Assembly (NCBI RefSeq): GCF_038595055.1
Contig: NZ_CP152002.1
Span: forward strand, 6,754,501 to 6,818,500
Origin: Paenibacillus sp. FSL R7-0345
GTDB lineage: Bacteria > Bacillota > Bacilli > Paenibacillales > Paenibacillaceae
Length of the DNA: 64,000 nucleotides
Direction: 5' to 3'
Part shown: in pieces, positions 7,742 to 16,472 of the stretch
Position numbering within the stretch: position 1 is the stretch's first letter
Layout: every line of letters begins with the position of its first letter
Made by a program: the position numbers and the translations under genes
Notes under the pieces: model-generated
Database searches by the model: none
What the model was told of the DNA's origin: nothing
The model's input: the letters and a program-made list of their open reading frames with translations, nothing else

Positions 7742-8608
7742 TTATACATCGTATTCCAGCTGCTTTTTGGCCTGGACAATGAAATCCAGCGGATTCTCGA
7801 TCGTCGCCGCCTCATACTGCACAGCCCCGATTTTGAGTCCGAGATTAACCTTGTATTTGCCGGAGAATTCATTTTCGTTCAATTGCTGAAGCTTTAGTTT
7901 GATCCGTTCGATTACAATTTTGGCTCCATCCTGATCAGTAAAGAGCAGCAGCCCCCAGGTGGCATCATTCTTATCCAGCAGATAAAGCGCATCGTTGGTG
8001 CGGATGCTGGACTGGCTAAGCTGGGAGACATCATAGATTGCCTCGGACAGCTGCTCCTCAGGAATGAGCCGGCGGATCTCGCTCCAGTACTTTACCTTAA
8101 CGACCAGCAGTGTAAGCGGAATCCCGTAACGGGTGGAGATTCCCGTAAACAGGCTGGCATCCTTCTGAAAAGCAATACTGTTACGCAGATCGGTATTTTC
8201 ATCCACTGTAGCCAGATTTGCCGTTGTTTTCTTCAGACGCTCATTCTCCGCCTGCAGCTCCCGCGAGCTTGAGGTGAAGATCCACAGCATCACCGTGATG
8301 AGCGGGACCATAATCAGCCAAAAGTAAGTGCTGGCCCCGATCGTCTCGCCCCGTGATACCGTCTGATACACAATAAAGAGACCATAGATGAAGATAAAGG
8401 CCAGATTCAGCGTCAGCCCCGCCGTTACCGTGGTGAAGTACGTTATCAGCGCCAGCAGAAAGGCGATATTCAGAATGATAATATTCTGCATATAGCCGCC
8501 GCCCGAGCCGGCGATAAACACGACACAGATGAACATCAGTACCAGAAAGCCAAGGAAGCCAAGGTCTGAAGCCAGACTGCTGCGGTTACGTCTCACGCTT
8601 ATCACCAC
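7742..8608 (-). CDS. Degenerate GGDEF membrane protein, c-di-GMP receptor (YdaK/PssE-like)
   Basis: A 288-residue protein, last gene of the exopolysaccharide operon. Four membrane helices lie in residues 15-112, a short coiled coil in 114-133, then a GGDEF-fold domain. The catalytic motif is replaced by DKNDA (residues 212-216), so it cannot be a cyclase, but the upstream RxxD inhibitory site is intact as RTND (203-206). This is the arrangement of B. subtilis YdaK and Listeria PssE, receptors that couple c-di-GMP to polysaccharide synthesis at the membrane. The GTG start at 8606-8608 lies inside the end of the BcsB-like gene (23-base overlap), implying translational coupling; a GTG one codon later is equally possible. 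Confidence 0.9.
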   Translation of the reverse strand: MVISVRRNRSSLASDLGFLGFLVLMFICVVFIAGSGGGYMQNIIILNIAFLLALITYFTTVTAGLTLNLAFIFIYGLFIVYQTVSRGETIGASTYFWLIMVPLITVMLWIFTSSSRELQAENERLKKTTANLATVDENTDLRNSIAFQKDASLFTGISTRYGIPLTLLVVKVKYWSEIRRLIPEEQLSEAIYDVSQLSQSSIRTNDALYLLDKNDATWGLLLFTDQDGAKIVIERIKLKLQQLNENEFSGKYKVNLGLKIGAVQYEAATIENPLDFIVQAKKQLEYDV

Positions 8609-10685
8609 GTTTCTTCATATGTTTGCGGAGCAGCAGCAGAAGGGCTACCAGTACCAGGGCTACCACAAGAACTACGGCAACGACGAAGCTGAGCACATCG
8701 CTGCGCTGTATAATCTGCTCCAGGGCTGAATCCTGCTGACCCCCAGTATCCGTTTTGAACCGGTAGGCGCTGACGTTCCCGTCCTTATCGGTAACTACAC
8801 CATCACCGAACACCTTCCACTTGTCCTTTTCACTCGCTATCAGCCGGGAAGCCAGATAATAATTCCCGGGATTCACCGCTGTAACCGCCATAAAACCGCG
8901 GCCGCTTTCGTAAGGTGATTCTATCAGCTGCAGCGTTCCAATCTCTGCCCCGTACTGTTCTTCAATGCTCATTTTTTCATTAGAGACCAGCGTAGTCCCG
9001 TCCTTGCTGTACCTGAAGAACAGCTTGTCGTTGTTGTCCCGGATCACCTTGTTGTTCTTATAGGTGCCGACGGCCAGAATATTGTTGTTCTTCAGATTAT
9101 CGGCACTGACATGATCAGTGTAATAATGAATATCACCGGTATTGCCGTCGGTGTACTGTCCCAGCAGATTGAAGACATTAGCCAGGCTCTGATAGGTGTA
9201 GTCATCCATCTCCTGAGGCAGTACCACCGCTACGTGATTATAAATGCCGTCCCGCAGAAACGGATACGGATAGTTATTAAACAGCAGGTCTGTACGGTCT
9301 TTGGTATTCAGATGCAGCAGTGAATCTTTATCGATATATGCCCACGGCATTTGATCGGTATTCGGCGTACAGACGGCGTTTTCCATTTCCAGGTCAAAGC
9401 CTACGGTCACCGAGAAATTCCCGGAGATATTAAGGTTCTTGGGCACCGTCAGGGTGAGCGTATCACCATTCGCCAGCTCCTTCGTCAGCTTCTTGCTGCC
9501 GATCGGGGTGCCGTTGATACTCACAGTGACCAGCGAGCGGGAAAAATCGAGATTGCCTGCATAGCGGAAATCAAGGCTGATTCTTCCGGCATCGGCAATC
9601 GACCGGTTGGACGGCAGTGCGACGAAATAGGTCTGCTCCCGGTGGTTCGGGCCGGACAGCTTGTCACCCGATTCAGTGAGCGTCACATCCGAGCTGATGC
9701 TGCCGGCCGGCTCATCAACCTGTGTAGCATCCTCGATTACCTTCAGATCGCTTGTAAGCTGACTTATCAGCTCATTGCTTGCCAACATTCTTCCGGCTTT
9801 AATCAGCAGGCTCTCATCCTGTGAGGTCACCACCAGTGTCGGCCGGCTGTCCTTATTCACCAGCTGGATCAGGGCATGCGTACCCAGGTCCTCAGCTGTG
9901 CTTAGCTGCTGCTTCAGACTGGCGGGCACACGGTCATACATAGTTACCAGCACGACAGCGTCCCTGTCTTTTACGGCATCGTCCCGGTAAGGGAGCATGC
10001 CGATTGTCTTATCGTTCAGGGCATTCTCTTTGGCGAAGCCCGACAAGGCATAGGTGGCTGCTTCCAGCTCCGCTCCGGTAGCCCCCTCCGGCACAGTGAT
10101 AAGGCTCTTGCCGCTCTTCACGGTATCAATGCCGGAGAACCGTTCGCTGAAATCGCTGATGCCGCCGGTAAGCGCCTTGGTGCTATAGGTTACGGCTATG
10201 CTTGAGGTATTAAAGAAATGCAGCCAGTTGTCCGGCGAATTGTCCACGTAGCATACCTGATTATTGTCTGCCGCTGTCTTCAGATCGCCCTGAAGGGTCA
10301 GCGTGTTGCTGTCTTTTTTCAAAAAGCCCTTAGGCGCAGTAATACTGATGATCTGCTCTCCGTTATTCGCAAGCGACGGCCGGAACGAGTGGAACGGAAT
10401 GCCGTTCAGCGACAGCGTTATACTGGACACCTGGTCCTTTGTGATTTGCGAAATCTGAAAATGCAGGTTGATCCGCACAGCCTCCACATTCCAGTAATCC
10501 ATTACTGTAAACAACTGCTGTGACGATGCTCCGCCGGACAGCGCAGTGTCGCTGCCGGTGAAGGAGGTTTCATATGTCAGTTTGCCCGCTCCGGGAAGCA
10601 CTGCGGCTGCAGAGGCTGCCGGAAGCAGGCACAGGAAAAGAGAGAGGCAGAGCGCCCATAACAACATCTGTTTTTTTATCATCAT
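8586..10685 (-). CDS. BcsB-like polysaccharide synthase subunit (YdaN/PssD-like)
   Basis: A 699-residue protein with a signal peptide (residues 1-27, ending SAAA), a large extracytoplasmic beta-rich region with two repeats of a carbohydrate-binding-like module (LxLNGxxxxS near 90 and VSINGTPIGS near 400), and one C-terminal membrane helix (about 663-688) followed by a basic tail. This is the BcsB layout: the subunit that stabilises the membrane glycosyltransferase and guides the growing glycan. It sits directly after the GT2 gene, as in ydaMN and pssCD. ATG at 10683-10685 follows CAGGAGA. It overlaps the next gene by 23 bases. The glycan made is not defined by sequence. Confidence 0.9.
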   Translation of the reverse strand: MMIKKQMLLWALCLSLFLCLLPAASAAAVLPGAGKLTYETSFTGSDTALSGGASSQQLFTVMDYWNVEAVRINLHFQISQITKDQVSSITLSLNGIPFHSFRPSLANNGEQIISITAPKGFLKKDSNTLTLQGDLKTAADNNQVCYVDNSPDNWLHFFNTSSIAVTYSTKALTGGISDFSERFSGIDTVKSGKSLITVPEGATGAELEAATYALSGFAKENALNDKTIGMLPYRDDAVKDRDAVVLVTMYDRVPASLKQQLSTAEDLGTHALIQLVNKDSRPTLVVTSQDESLLIKAGRMLASNELISQLTSDLKVIEDATQVDEPAGSISSDVTLTESGDKLSGPNHREQTYFVALPSNRSIADAGRISLDFRYAGNLDFSRSLVTVSINGTPIGSKKLTKELANGDTLTLTVPKNLNISGNFSVTVGFDLEMENAVCTPNTDQMPWAYIDKDSLLHLNTKDRTDLLFNNYPYPFLRDGIYNHVAVVLPQEMDDYTYQSLANVFNLLGQYTDGNTGDIHYYTDHVSADNLKNNNILAVGTYKNNKVIRDNNDKLFFRYSKDGTTLVSNEKMSIEEQYGAEIGTLQLIESPYESGRGFMAVTAVNPGNYYLASRLIASEKDKWKVFGDGVVTDKDGNVSAYRFKTDTGGQQDSALEQIIQRSDVLSFVVAVVLVVALVLVALLLLLRKHMKKRGDKRET

Positions 10686-10724
10686 CTGTATCTCCTGTGC
10701 TCCTTATTTCTCTTCCATCTGCGC

Positions 10725-11975
10725 CTAGTAGCGCTCGGTTTTATACCATTTGGCTTCCCGTTTGAACATGACATCCTTGAGGTAGTTATACATTCCGTAA
10801 GCGGCAACGGCCATCCACAGCTGGCAGTAAGAGACATACATCAGCAGGATAATGCCGAGATTGGATAAGCTCATCTCACCCTTTTCGGTCGTCAGGGTGA
10901 CAAAGATTCCAACCACGAACAGCACAATGGCCAATAGCCACAGAAAGCTGCTGAGCCCGGCAATCGTGGTATGCACATATCCCATCGCATGCAGCACCAG
11001 CAGCAGGTCTGATGTGATCAGCGAGATCAGCAGCAGGAAATAAATCGACACATAGTACAGGATATCAAAGCGGATTTTGGCAGCTGAGCGGTCGAACAGC
11101 AAGGGCAGATTTTTAACAATCACATAGACATTGCCTTTGGCCCAGCGGGTCCGCTGCTTGAACCAGACCTTTACCGTCTGCGGCTCCTGCTCCCACGTAA
11201 CTGACTTCGGCTGGAACTTGATCCGGTAGCCCATCATATAGATGCGGAAGCTGATCTCGGTGTCCTCGGCAATCGCCTTGACATCCCAGCCGCCGATCGC
11301 TTCAACGATGGACCTGCGCATAATAAAGTTGGTTCCCGGAATCGTACACAGCTTGAACAGCTTCCAGCGTCCGGCTTGGGCCATCCATTGAAAAGACAGC
11401 GTCTCTATATTAATAAACCTGGTGAGCAGACTGGCATCACGGTTGCGGGTTCTGAACTTGCCGATGACAGCGCCCAGACGCTGGTCGGATACAATCTCGG
11501 CGACCAGATATTTCAGCGCCGTCCGCTCCGGCGTATTGTCGGCATCGTAAATGGCAATCAGCTCCCCTCTGCTGCGGGTAAAGCCGATATTCAGCGCATT
11601 CGATTTCCCTTTGCCCCCGGTAACCGAATCGGTATTGATAATCAGCAGATTGCGTCCCGGGTATCTGTTCTGTATATTTCCCAGCAGCACGGCACTGTTA
11701 TCCGAGGAATTATCGTTTATGACAATGATCTCATAGCGGTCATGCGGGTAATCCAGCGCGAGCAGGGACTCCACAGTCTTGCTGATCACTACGCCCTCAT
11801 TGTGTGCAGGGACCATGATGGTCACAAACGGGTATTCACCCTGAATTTCCGGAACCTCTTCCCGCTCCGTTTGAATGTAATACAGATAACCGGCAATAAT
11901 CAGGGCAACATTGACCAGCAGCAGCGACCAGATGCAGATCACCGCAATTACCATCAGCACGTCCGAGACCGTCAT
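10725..11975 (-). CDS. Processive family 2 glycosyltransferase, exopolysaccharide synthase (YdaM/PssC-like)
   Basis: A 416-residue membrane glycosyltransferase. One membrane helix lies at residues 8-34, the GT-A domain at about 48-285, and three or four helices at 295-400. Catalytic residues are visible: D88 in INDNSSD, the DxD of YDADN (144-146), the base in IAEDTE (237-238) and QRTRW (274-278), the QxxRW motif of processive synthases. No PilZ domain follows, so c-di-GMP control must come from another protein, most simply the degenerate GGDEF receptor at the end of the operon. I chose ATG at 11973-11975 because AGGAGG lies five bases upstream; an earlier TTG is less likely. Confidence 0.94.
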   Translation of the reverse strand: MTVSDVLMVIAVICIWSLLLVNVALIIAGYLYYIQTEREEVPEIQGEYPFVTIMVPAHNEGVVISKTVESLLALDYPHDRYEIIVINDNSSDNSAVLLGNIQNRYPGRNLLIINTDSVTGGKGKSNALNIGFTRSRGELIAIYDADNTPERTALKYLVAEIVSDQRLGAVIGKFRTRNRDASLLTRFINIETLSFQWMAQAGRWKLFKLCTIPGTNFIMRRSIVEAIGGWDVKAIAEDTEISFRIYMMGYRIKFQPKSVTWEQEPQTVKVWFKQRTRWAKGNVYVIVKNLPLLFDRSAAKIRFDILYYVSIYFLLLISLITSDLLLVLHAMGYVHTTIAGLSSFLWLLAIVLFVVGIFVTLTTEKGEMSLSNLGIILLMYVSYCQLWMAVAAYGMYNYLKDVMFKREAKWYKTERY

Positions 11976-11996
11976 GTCATCCTCCTGACCCAAGCT

Positions 11997-13556
11997 TTAT
12001 TTCAAATATTTTCGGCGGTAGAGCCTGTAACCGACCGTAAGCAAGCCCCCGAAGAACAGCAGGGCGACAAATATGACTACGATAAAAAACTGGTTTTGCA
12101 CACTGAACAGTCCTTTAAAGCTCTGGTACTGTTCCTCTTTGTATTGAAAATCACCGCTGACCGCCTCCGGAACATAATCCACATTGAGCGCTTCCCCATC
12201 TACTCTGAGCACTCCGTCCGCCGAGGTAATGGTGCTGCTATCCGTAGCCGTCTTGTGTGCAGCCTGTTTATAATCGGCAAAAGTAATCCAGTAGCCCTCC
12301 ACCGTCTGCAGCAGGGTCGCCAGTCCGGCTTCATCTTCCGGAAGATCCATGGTTACAGCCGTATTCAGCGGCAGCTTAGGCATTGCCTTGCCTTCATGCG
12401 TAAGACCCGCCAGAAACTCGGGCGTCATGCTGTAGAGTGAGGACGGAAAGGCTGCGGATACATTGGTTTTCTCCATATGAATCACATTTTCGTCCGGAAA
12501 CAGCACTACCGAGTCAAAAAACTTCATCCCTGCCGAGGAATACTCCTTATCATAGGTCCAGTAAAGGTCTGCACCCATGCCAAGCGGGGCAATGCCGTTC
12601 TCTGCCAGCAGGTTAATAAATCCGCTCATTTTATCGCCCAGTGTATGGTCATTGCTGTTAATGGAAGGCATCACAACCGGGGCATTGATGAGAATGCTGC
12701 CGTTCTTCGACTGCACTACCTTCAGCGCTTCAAGATAACGCTGCATGGCCGGGAAGTCTGTGTTGCTGAATACCGGCCGCACACTGGCGATGAACGGAAT
12801 GCCGGCATCATACAGCCTGCCGGCCAGCTCCTCGAGCAGTGTGAGATCCGAGAACGGATAGATCTCTTTTATAACCAGATAAGGCTTACCTGGATCATCT
12901 GCCCTCAGCCAGTCCTTCAGCACATAAGCCATTGCCAGTGTACTGGCATTGCCGGCTTCCAGATAAGGAGCATAGGTAAAGCTGCCGGAGCTCACAGCAT
13001 ATGGCACCTTACGGCCGGTGCCAGGAAGCACCAGACTGCCGTAGGACTTCTCTGCAGTGCTCGCCGCAACATAAGGAACCTGCTGCAGCTTAAGACCCTG
13101 CACCCGGAAATCGCCGGTTGAAAGCCCGGCGCTCCCCTCCTCCACCAGTCCGGCTGACAGCTGCAATGCCTGCTGCAGTCTGTCCGGCGGATTATAGCCG
13201 ATATGCAGGTATTGCCCCTGATACCGGGCAGCATCTGCTTCAAAGGCTTGGCTGACAGCCAGCTCAGGAGCGTTAATAACCGTTATGACATTGGTGAACT
13301 CCGCCATGGCCCCCTGCTCATAATGATCAAGCGAACCCACGGTCACTTGGACATGATAGGCGGCAAGCTGGTGCTCCAGCTCCGTCACATTGCCCTCCCG
13401 CGGAGTTCCTGCTGCCAGACTGTCATACAGCAGCAGCACTCCGGGCAGCCCGGCGGCTGACTGCAGCGCCGCCCCGTTGGCCGAGACGGCCGGCTGAAGC
13501 AGCAGGGCTAGTATTAGCAGCAGCGGCAACAGCGGTCCCGGTCTGCGTTTGCTCAT
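11997..13556 (-). CDS. DUF2334 polysaccharide deacetylase-like membrane protein (YdaL-like)
   Basis: A 519-residue protein with a signal peptide (1-27), a large extracellular domain and one C-terminal membrane helix (about 488-508) with a basic tail. The segment LVIKEIYPFSDL followed by LYDAGIPFIASVRPVF is typical of DUF2334, a polysaccharide-deacetylase-like barrel. In B. subtilis the equivalent gene ydaL is part of the same exopolysaccharide operon. It probably modifies the glycan outside the cell, though deacetylation is not proven from sequence. Its ATG overlaps the stop of the upstream gene (ATGA at 13553-13556), a sign of translational coupling. Confidence 0.87.
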   Translation of the reverse strand: MSKRRPGPLLPLLLILALLLQPAVSANGAALQSAAGLPGVLLLYDSLAAGTPREGNVTELEHQLAAYHVQVTVGSLDHYEQGAMAEFTNVITVINAPELAVSQAFEADAARYQGQYLHIGYNPPDRLQQALQLSAGLVEEGSAGLSTGDFRVQGLKLQQVPYVAASTAEKSYGSLVLPGTGRKVPYAVSSGSFTYAPYLEAGNASTLAMAYVLKDWLRADDPGKPYLVIKEIYPFSDLTLLEELAGRLYDAGIPFIASVRPVFSNTDFPAMQRYLEALKVVQSKNGSILINAPVVMPSINSNDHTLGDKMSGFINLLAENGIAPLGMGADLYWTYDKEYSSAGMKFFDSVVLFPDENVIHMEKTNVSAAFPSSLYSMTPEFLAGLTHEGKAMPKLPLNTAVTMDLPEDEAGLATLLQTVEGYWITFADYKQAAHKTATDSSTITSADGVLRVDGEALNVDYVPEAVSGDFQYKEEQYQSFKGLFSVQNQFFIVVIFVALLFFGGLLTVGYRLYRRKYLK

Positions 13557-15088
13557 GCACTGACGCCCTTCTGCACCTTCGGCATACGGGTAGCCATGCC
13601 GGCTGCCGGCTCGCGGCTGCCGGATACTCTGCGCCCGATCACACCGGATATGGCCAGAACCGAGACCAGGTCAAAGGCCAGAGTGAACAGGAACTCATGC
13701 TTCGAGATATCCGCATCGCCTGCTCCGATGATGGAGACCATAATGCCGGACAAGCCGACCGCCATACTGGCTGCAAGCAGCGCCATCCGCTGCATCCCCC
13801 GTGCATCCCGCGCCTTGAGTGCTGTAATGAAGGAAGGCGTGTACAGCCCGATTACCAGCACCATCCAGAGCAGGATGAACCCGAAGGTTTTGGGAGCCAG
13901 AGTTCCCTTCAGCAGACTGTAAAGGGCAAAAAAGTGGCTCTGGTCCCGGAACTCCTTTCCTGCAGACTCCTCGTAGTTACCCATGGCGGCAGGCTTGATC
14001 GAAAAAGCGCTTTGGGCAGCCACATCAAGAATCGAACTGAACTGGTCGGGATTGGTAAGATAATATTTCAGGATGGAGACAAATCCGTATTTACTGTAGA
14101 AATCCTGCTCCAGAATAGGCGAATTGACATCAACCGTTCCGTATTGCTCATAGTAAATATTGTTTTTCAAAATCGCATACTGTTCACTGATCCCGAAGGA
14201 CTTCAGCGAGGTCTCCGGATTGGCTGAATCCTTCAGCACTCCCCTGGTCATCGCATGGTACTGGTTGATGTTAACGAACTCTTTCGAGATATTCAGATAG
14301 GTGCCGATTCCGGCAGCCAGCAGAAGCACCAGCGAGACCACCGTCAGTCCGCGGAAAATACGGTCTCTTCTTACCCAAAAGAGCATCACGCCAAGCACCG
14401 CCAGGATAATCCCTACAGGAGCATTCTGCTGCTTGGAGGTTGTCAGGAGCAGCCCGCTGATTACGAACAGCGCCAGCAAAAAATAATCGTTGTAACGTTT
14501 GCGGTACAGCAGCAGCCATGCGGCAAACACGTACATCATCATGATCAGCACAATACTTTCACTGTAAAAAGAATTGAAATAGGCAGTATATCCTGTATCG
14601 CCAAATACAAAAATGGCCAGGAGCGCGCACAGCATTCCCTGCTTGCGGGTCATACGGCACGTAATGGCTTCCACCAGCAGGTAAACAGCACCTACGTAGA
14701 GCAGGGTATAGATGGCGGCCTGGAACCGGATATCGAACACCGTGCTGCTGAACAGCAGCTTGTTCAAGCCGATGGCCAGCTTGATGAACAGGGACTGGGA
14801 CGAGTCGAGCGTTGCCCCGTTTTCGTTATAGTACTGATAGATTCCAAATTGCTTCACAAAATAGCCGAAATACTGGCTGTCGTAATCCGGCTGGCTGAAA
14901 TAAAGACCGTTGCTGTATATATTGCGGAAAAAGTCGCCGTTATCGGCCATCCCGATATAAGGAGCCGTGAACAGGGCGATCACCGTGATCAGCAGCACCC
15001 CGAAGGCGGCAACGAATGCGGGGGTGGACCGGAAGCCGGCAAGCATAACGCTCTGCCGCAATGTTGTTTTTACAGTGCTGTAGATCAT
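13553..15088 (-). CDS. Polytopic membrane protein of the exopolysaccharide operon
   Basis: A 511-residue integral membrane protein with about ten to twelve helices. The first extracellular loop contains YIGMADNGDFFR close to the first helix, an acidic loop position resembling that of GT-C glycosyltransferases, but no standard family signature is clear to me. Its place between the GH8-like lipoprotein and the DUF2334 gene, with an ATGA overlap to the latter, makes a role in glycan assembly or in adding side groups likely. I cannot name a confident counterpart in ydaJKLMN; it may correspond to the extra membrane gene in Listeria-type pss operons. ATG at 15086-15088 follows GAAGGTGA. Confidence 0.8.
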   Translation of the reverse strand: MIYSTVKTTLRQSVMLAGFRSTPAFVAAFGVLLITVIALFTAPYIGMADNGDFFRNIYSNGLYFSQPDYDSQYFGYFVKQFGIYQYYNENGATLDSSQSLFIKLAIGLNKLLFSSTVFDIRFQAAIYTLLYVGAVYLLVEAITCRMTRKQGMLCALLAIFVFGDTGYTAYFNSFYSESIVLIMMMYVFAAWLLLYRKRYNDYFLLALFVISGLLLTTSKQQNAPVGIILAVLGVMLFWVRRDRIFRGLTVVSLVLLLAAGIGTYLNISKEFVNINQYHAMTRGVLKDSANPETSLKSFGISEQYAILKNNIYYEQYGTVDVNSPILEQDFYSKYGFVSILKYYLTNPDQFSSILDVAAQSAFSIKPAAMGNYEESAGKEFRDQSHFFALYSLLKGTLAPKTFGFILLWMVLVIGLYTPSFITALKARDARGMQRMALLAASMAVGLSGIMVSIIGAGDADISKHEFLFTLAFDLVSVLAISGVIGRRVSGSREPAAGMATRMPKVQKGVSA

Positions 15089-15106
15089 GTAATTTCACCT
15101 TCATTA

Positions 15107-16258
15107 TCATTCGTTATTGGGAGAGTAAGAATAAGCGAGAAGCGCCATGAGATTATCATAAGAGTATGCCTGTCCGGTTTTCATGTCTCCAAACCCGCCG
15201 TACAGCGGACTGGCCGGATCCGTAATTCTGAATTCATTCATCCGTGCTATGCTGTCCGTATAGAGTGCATCATCACCGGCTGCCGCACCGATCATGGCTG
15301 CCAGCGCATAGATGGCCGTGGAGCGTATATCATTCGCCGGCTGCCCGTCACGCGTATATTGCCCATACAGCGTCCCCGCTGCAACCTGCTCCTTGATAAA
15401 GCGGAGACTCTCCGGGTTCTGCCGGCCGGCTTCGGCCAGGTTCAGAATGCTGAGCAGGGACTCTACTGTATGGATACGCTCTGACTTATAGGCTCCTGAT
15501 GCATAATCAAATCTCGTTTCATAGAAAGGAAAAGCATCAGACAGATATCCGCCCTCAATAATCTCGCTCATGTTATGCAACAAAATCCCCTTTGATTCGC
15601 TACTAATCGACAAATTTCGCAAGACATTTAGATTAATATAACACAAAGTTATAAACCCGTTGTTGTTGTGGTAATAATTGTCGTATATGTCAAACATATA
15701 GCCGTCTTTAACATTGTTGTTATAAAAATTCCGGGAGTAATATTCGGCTTCAGCTTTATATTCAGGATTTTCAAAAGCTTCGCCCGCCTCATATAAGGCG
15801 CCGATCATCCGCAGGTCATCCACAGCGGCATTAACTGTATACTGCTTCTCCAGTTTTGGGCTGTACCGGTAGCTGAAGCCGCCCTCCATGGCGAAAACCT
15901 GCTTGACGAGCGTCCACTCTTTGGCAAACCGTGCAGTATCACCGCTGCGGACAGCGCTCTGCATCATTAGTGAAGCTGATTCACTTAAGATTTCATGGCC
16001 GGTGGCCACTTCTGCCGACTGGTCCGTTTCCAGCAGATTTGTATATACGCCGTAAGGGCCGGTGAGCTTCTTGCTGATAAAACGATATAGTTCCTGCATC
16101 TCGGCAGCATTACCAGCTGGCGGCCCGGCTGGAGACGGTGACGGTGCATAAGAAGCCGCCGGACTTGCCGAAGGTACAGGCTCTGCCTGGTTACTGCATG
16201 CGGCCAGAATGGCCAGAAACAGCAGACAGGCCAGAATTGTGCTGCGTCCTCTATCCAA
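15107..16258 (-). CDS. GH8-like lipoprotein of the exopolysaccharide operon (YdaJ-like)
   Basis: A 383-residue lipoprotein. The signal peptide ends in a lipobox LAAC (Cys about residue 21), followed by a Ser/Pro-rich linker (about 22-50). The rest is all-helical with aromatic-rich repeats such as EGGFSYRYSP, NAAVDDLRMIGAL and GYMFDIYDNYYHNNNGF, consistent with the six-hairpin fold of family 8 glycoside hydrolases, as proposed for YdaJ and the Listeria PssZ hydrolase. It probably trims or releases the secreted glycan at the outer face of the membrane. The start is TTG at 16256-16258, chosen because AAAGGAG lies about eight bases upstream. It is the first gene of a six-gene operon. Confidence 0.85.
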   Translation of the reverse strand: MDRGRSTILACLLFLAILAACSNQAEPVPSASPAASYAPSPSPAGPPAGNAAEMQELYRFISKKLTGPYGVYTNLLETDQSAEVATGHEILSESASLMMQSAVRSGDTARFAKEWTLVKQVFAMEGGFSYRYSPKLEKQYTVNAAVDDLRMIGALYEAGEAFENPEYKAEAEYYSRNFYNNNVKDGYMFDIYDNYYHNNNGFITLCYINLNVLRNLSISSESKGILLHNMSEIIEGGYLSDAFPFYETRFDYASGAYKSERIHTVESLLSILNLAEAGRQNPESLRFIKEQVAAGTLYGQYTRDGQPANDIRSTAIYALAAMIGAAAGDDALYTDSIARMNEFRITDPASPLYGGFGDMKTGQAYSYDNLMALLAYSYSPNNE

Positions 16259-16298
16259 ATTATCACTCCTTTAAAAAAGTGAATTTTTTGTCGATAAC

Positions 16299-16315
16299 TA
16301 TATTACGGTAATATA
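16299..16315. promoter_or_regulatory. Perfect 17-bp palindrome upstream of the exopolysaccharide operon
   Basis: TATATTAC and GTAATATA flank a single central G. It lies about 41 bases upstream of the first start codon of the operon, where an operator or a -10 region would be expected. No regulator is encoded next to it. Confidence 0.5.
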
Positions 16316-16387
16316 AGTCACAAAGTTAAAGTCTTTTCACATCATTTTGTGCCAAATTAATAAAATGATCCCTTTTTCCTAATGCTT

Positions 16388-16462
16388 TCCGGGATTATTT
16401 TTATCCCGGACACAAAAAGAGCTGCCAGCGGATTATTCCTAACCCGGGCAGCTCTTTTTGTG
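16388..16462. terminator. Two adjacent hairpins ending the K+ channel operon
   Basis: Arms CACAAAAAGAGCTGCC (16411-16426) and GGGCAGCTCTTTTTGTG (16446-16462) form a long terminator with T runs on both strands. A second hairpin, TCCGGGA and TCCCGGA around an AT-rich loop (16388-16410), abuts it. Together they separate the K+ channel operon, ending at 16473, from the exopolysaccharide operon promoter. Confidence 0.85.
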
Positions 16463-16472
16463 CCGTAAAATA

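Noticed and set aside
14255..15484. Long plus-strand frame antisense to the exopolysaccharide genes (and similar ones at 11376-12440 and 22399-23382)
   Set aside because: Each lies opposite a gene with clear domains; composition of the translated sequence is atypical (many Gln, His, Arg), as expected of reverse-strand shadows.
16259..16400. c-di-GMP riboswitch before the exopolysaccharide operon
   Set aside because: I looked for the conserved GEMM-type core in the leader and found none.
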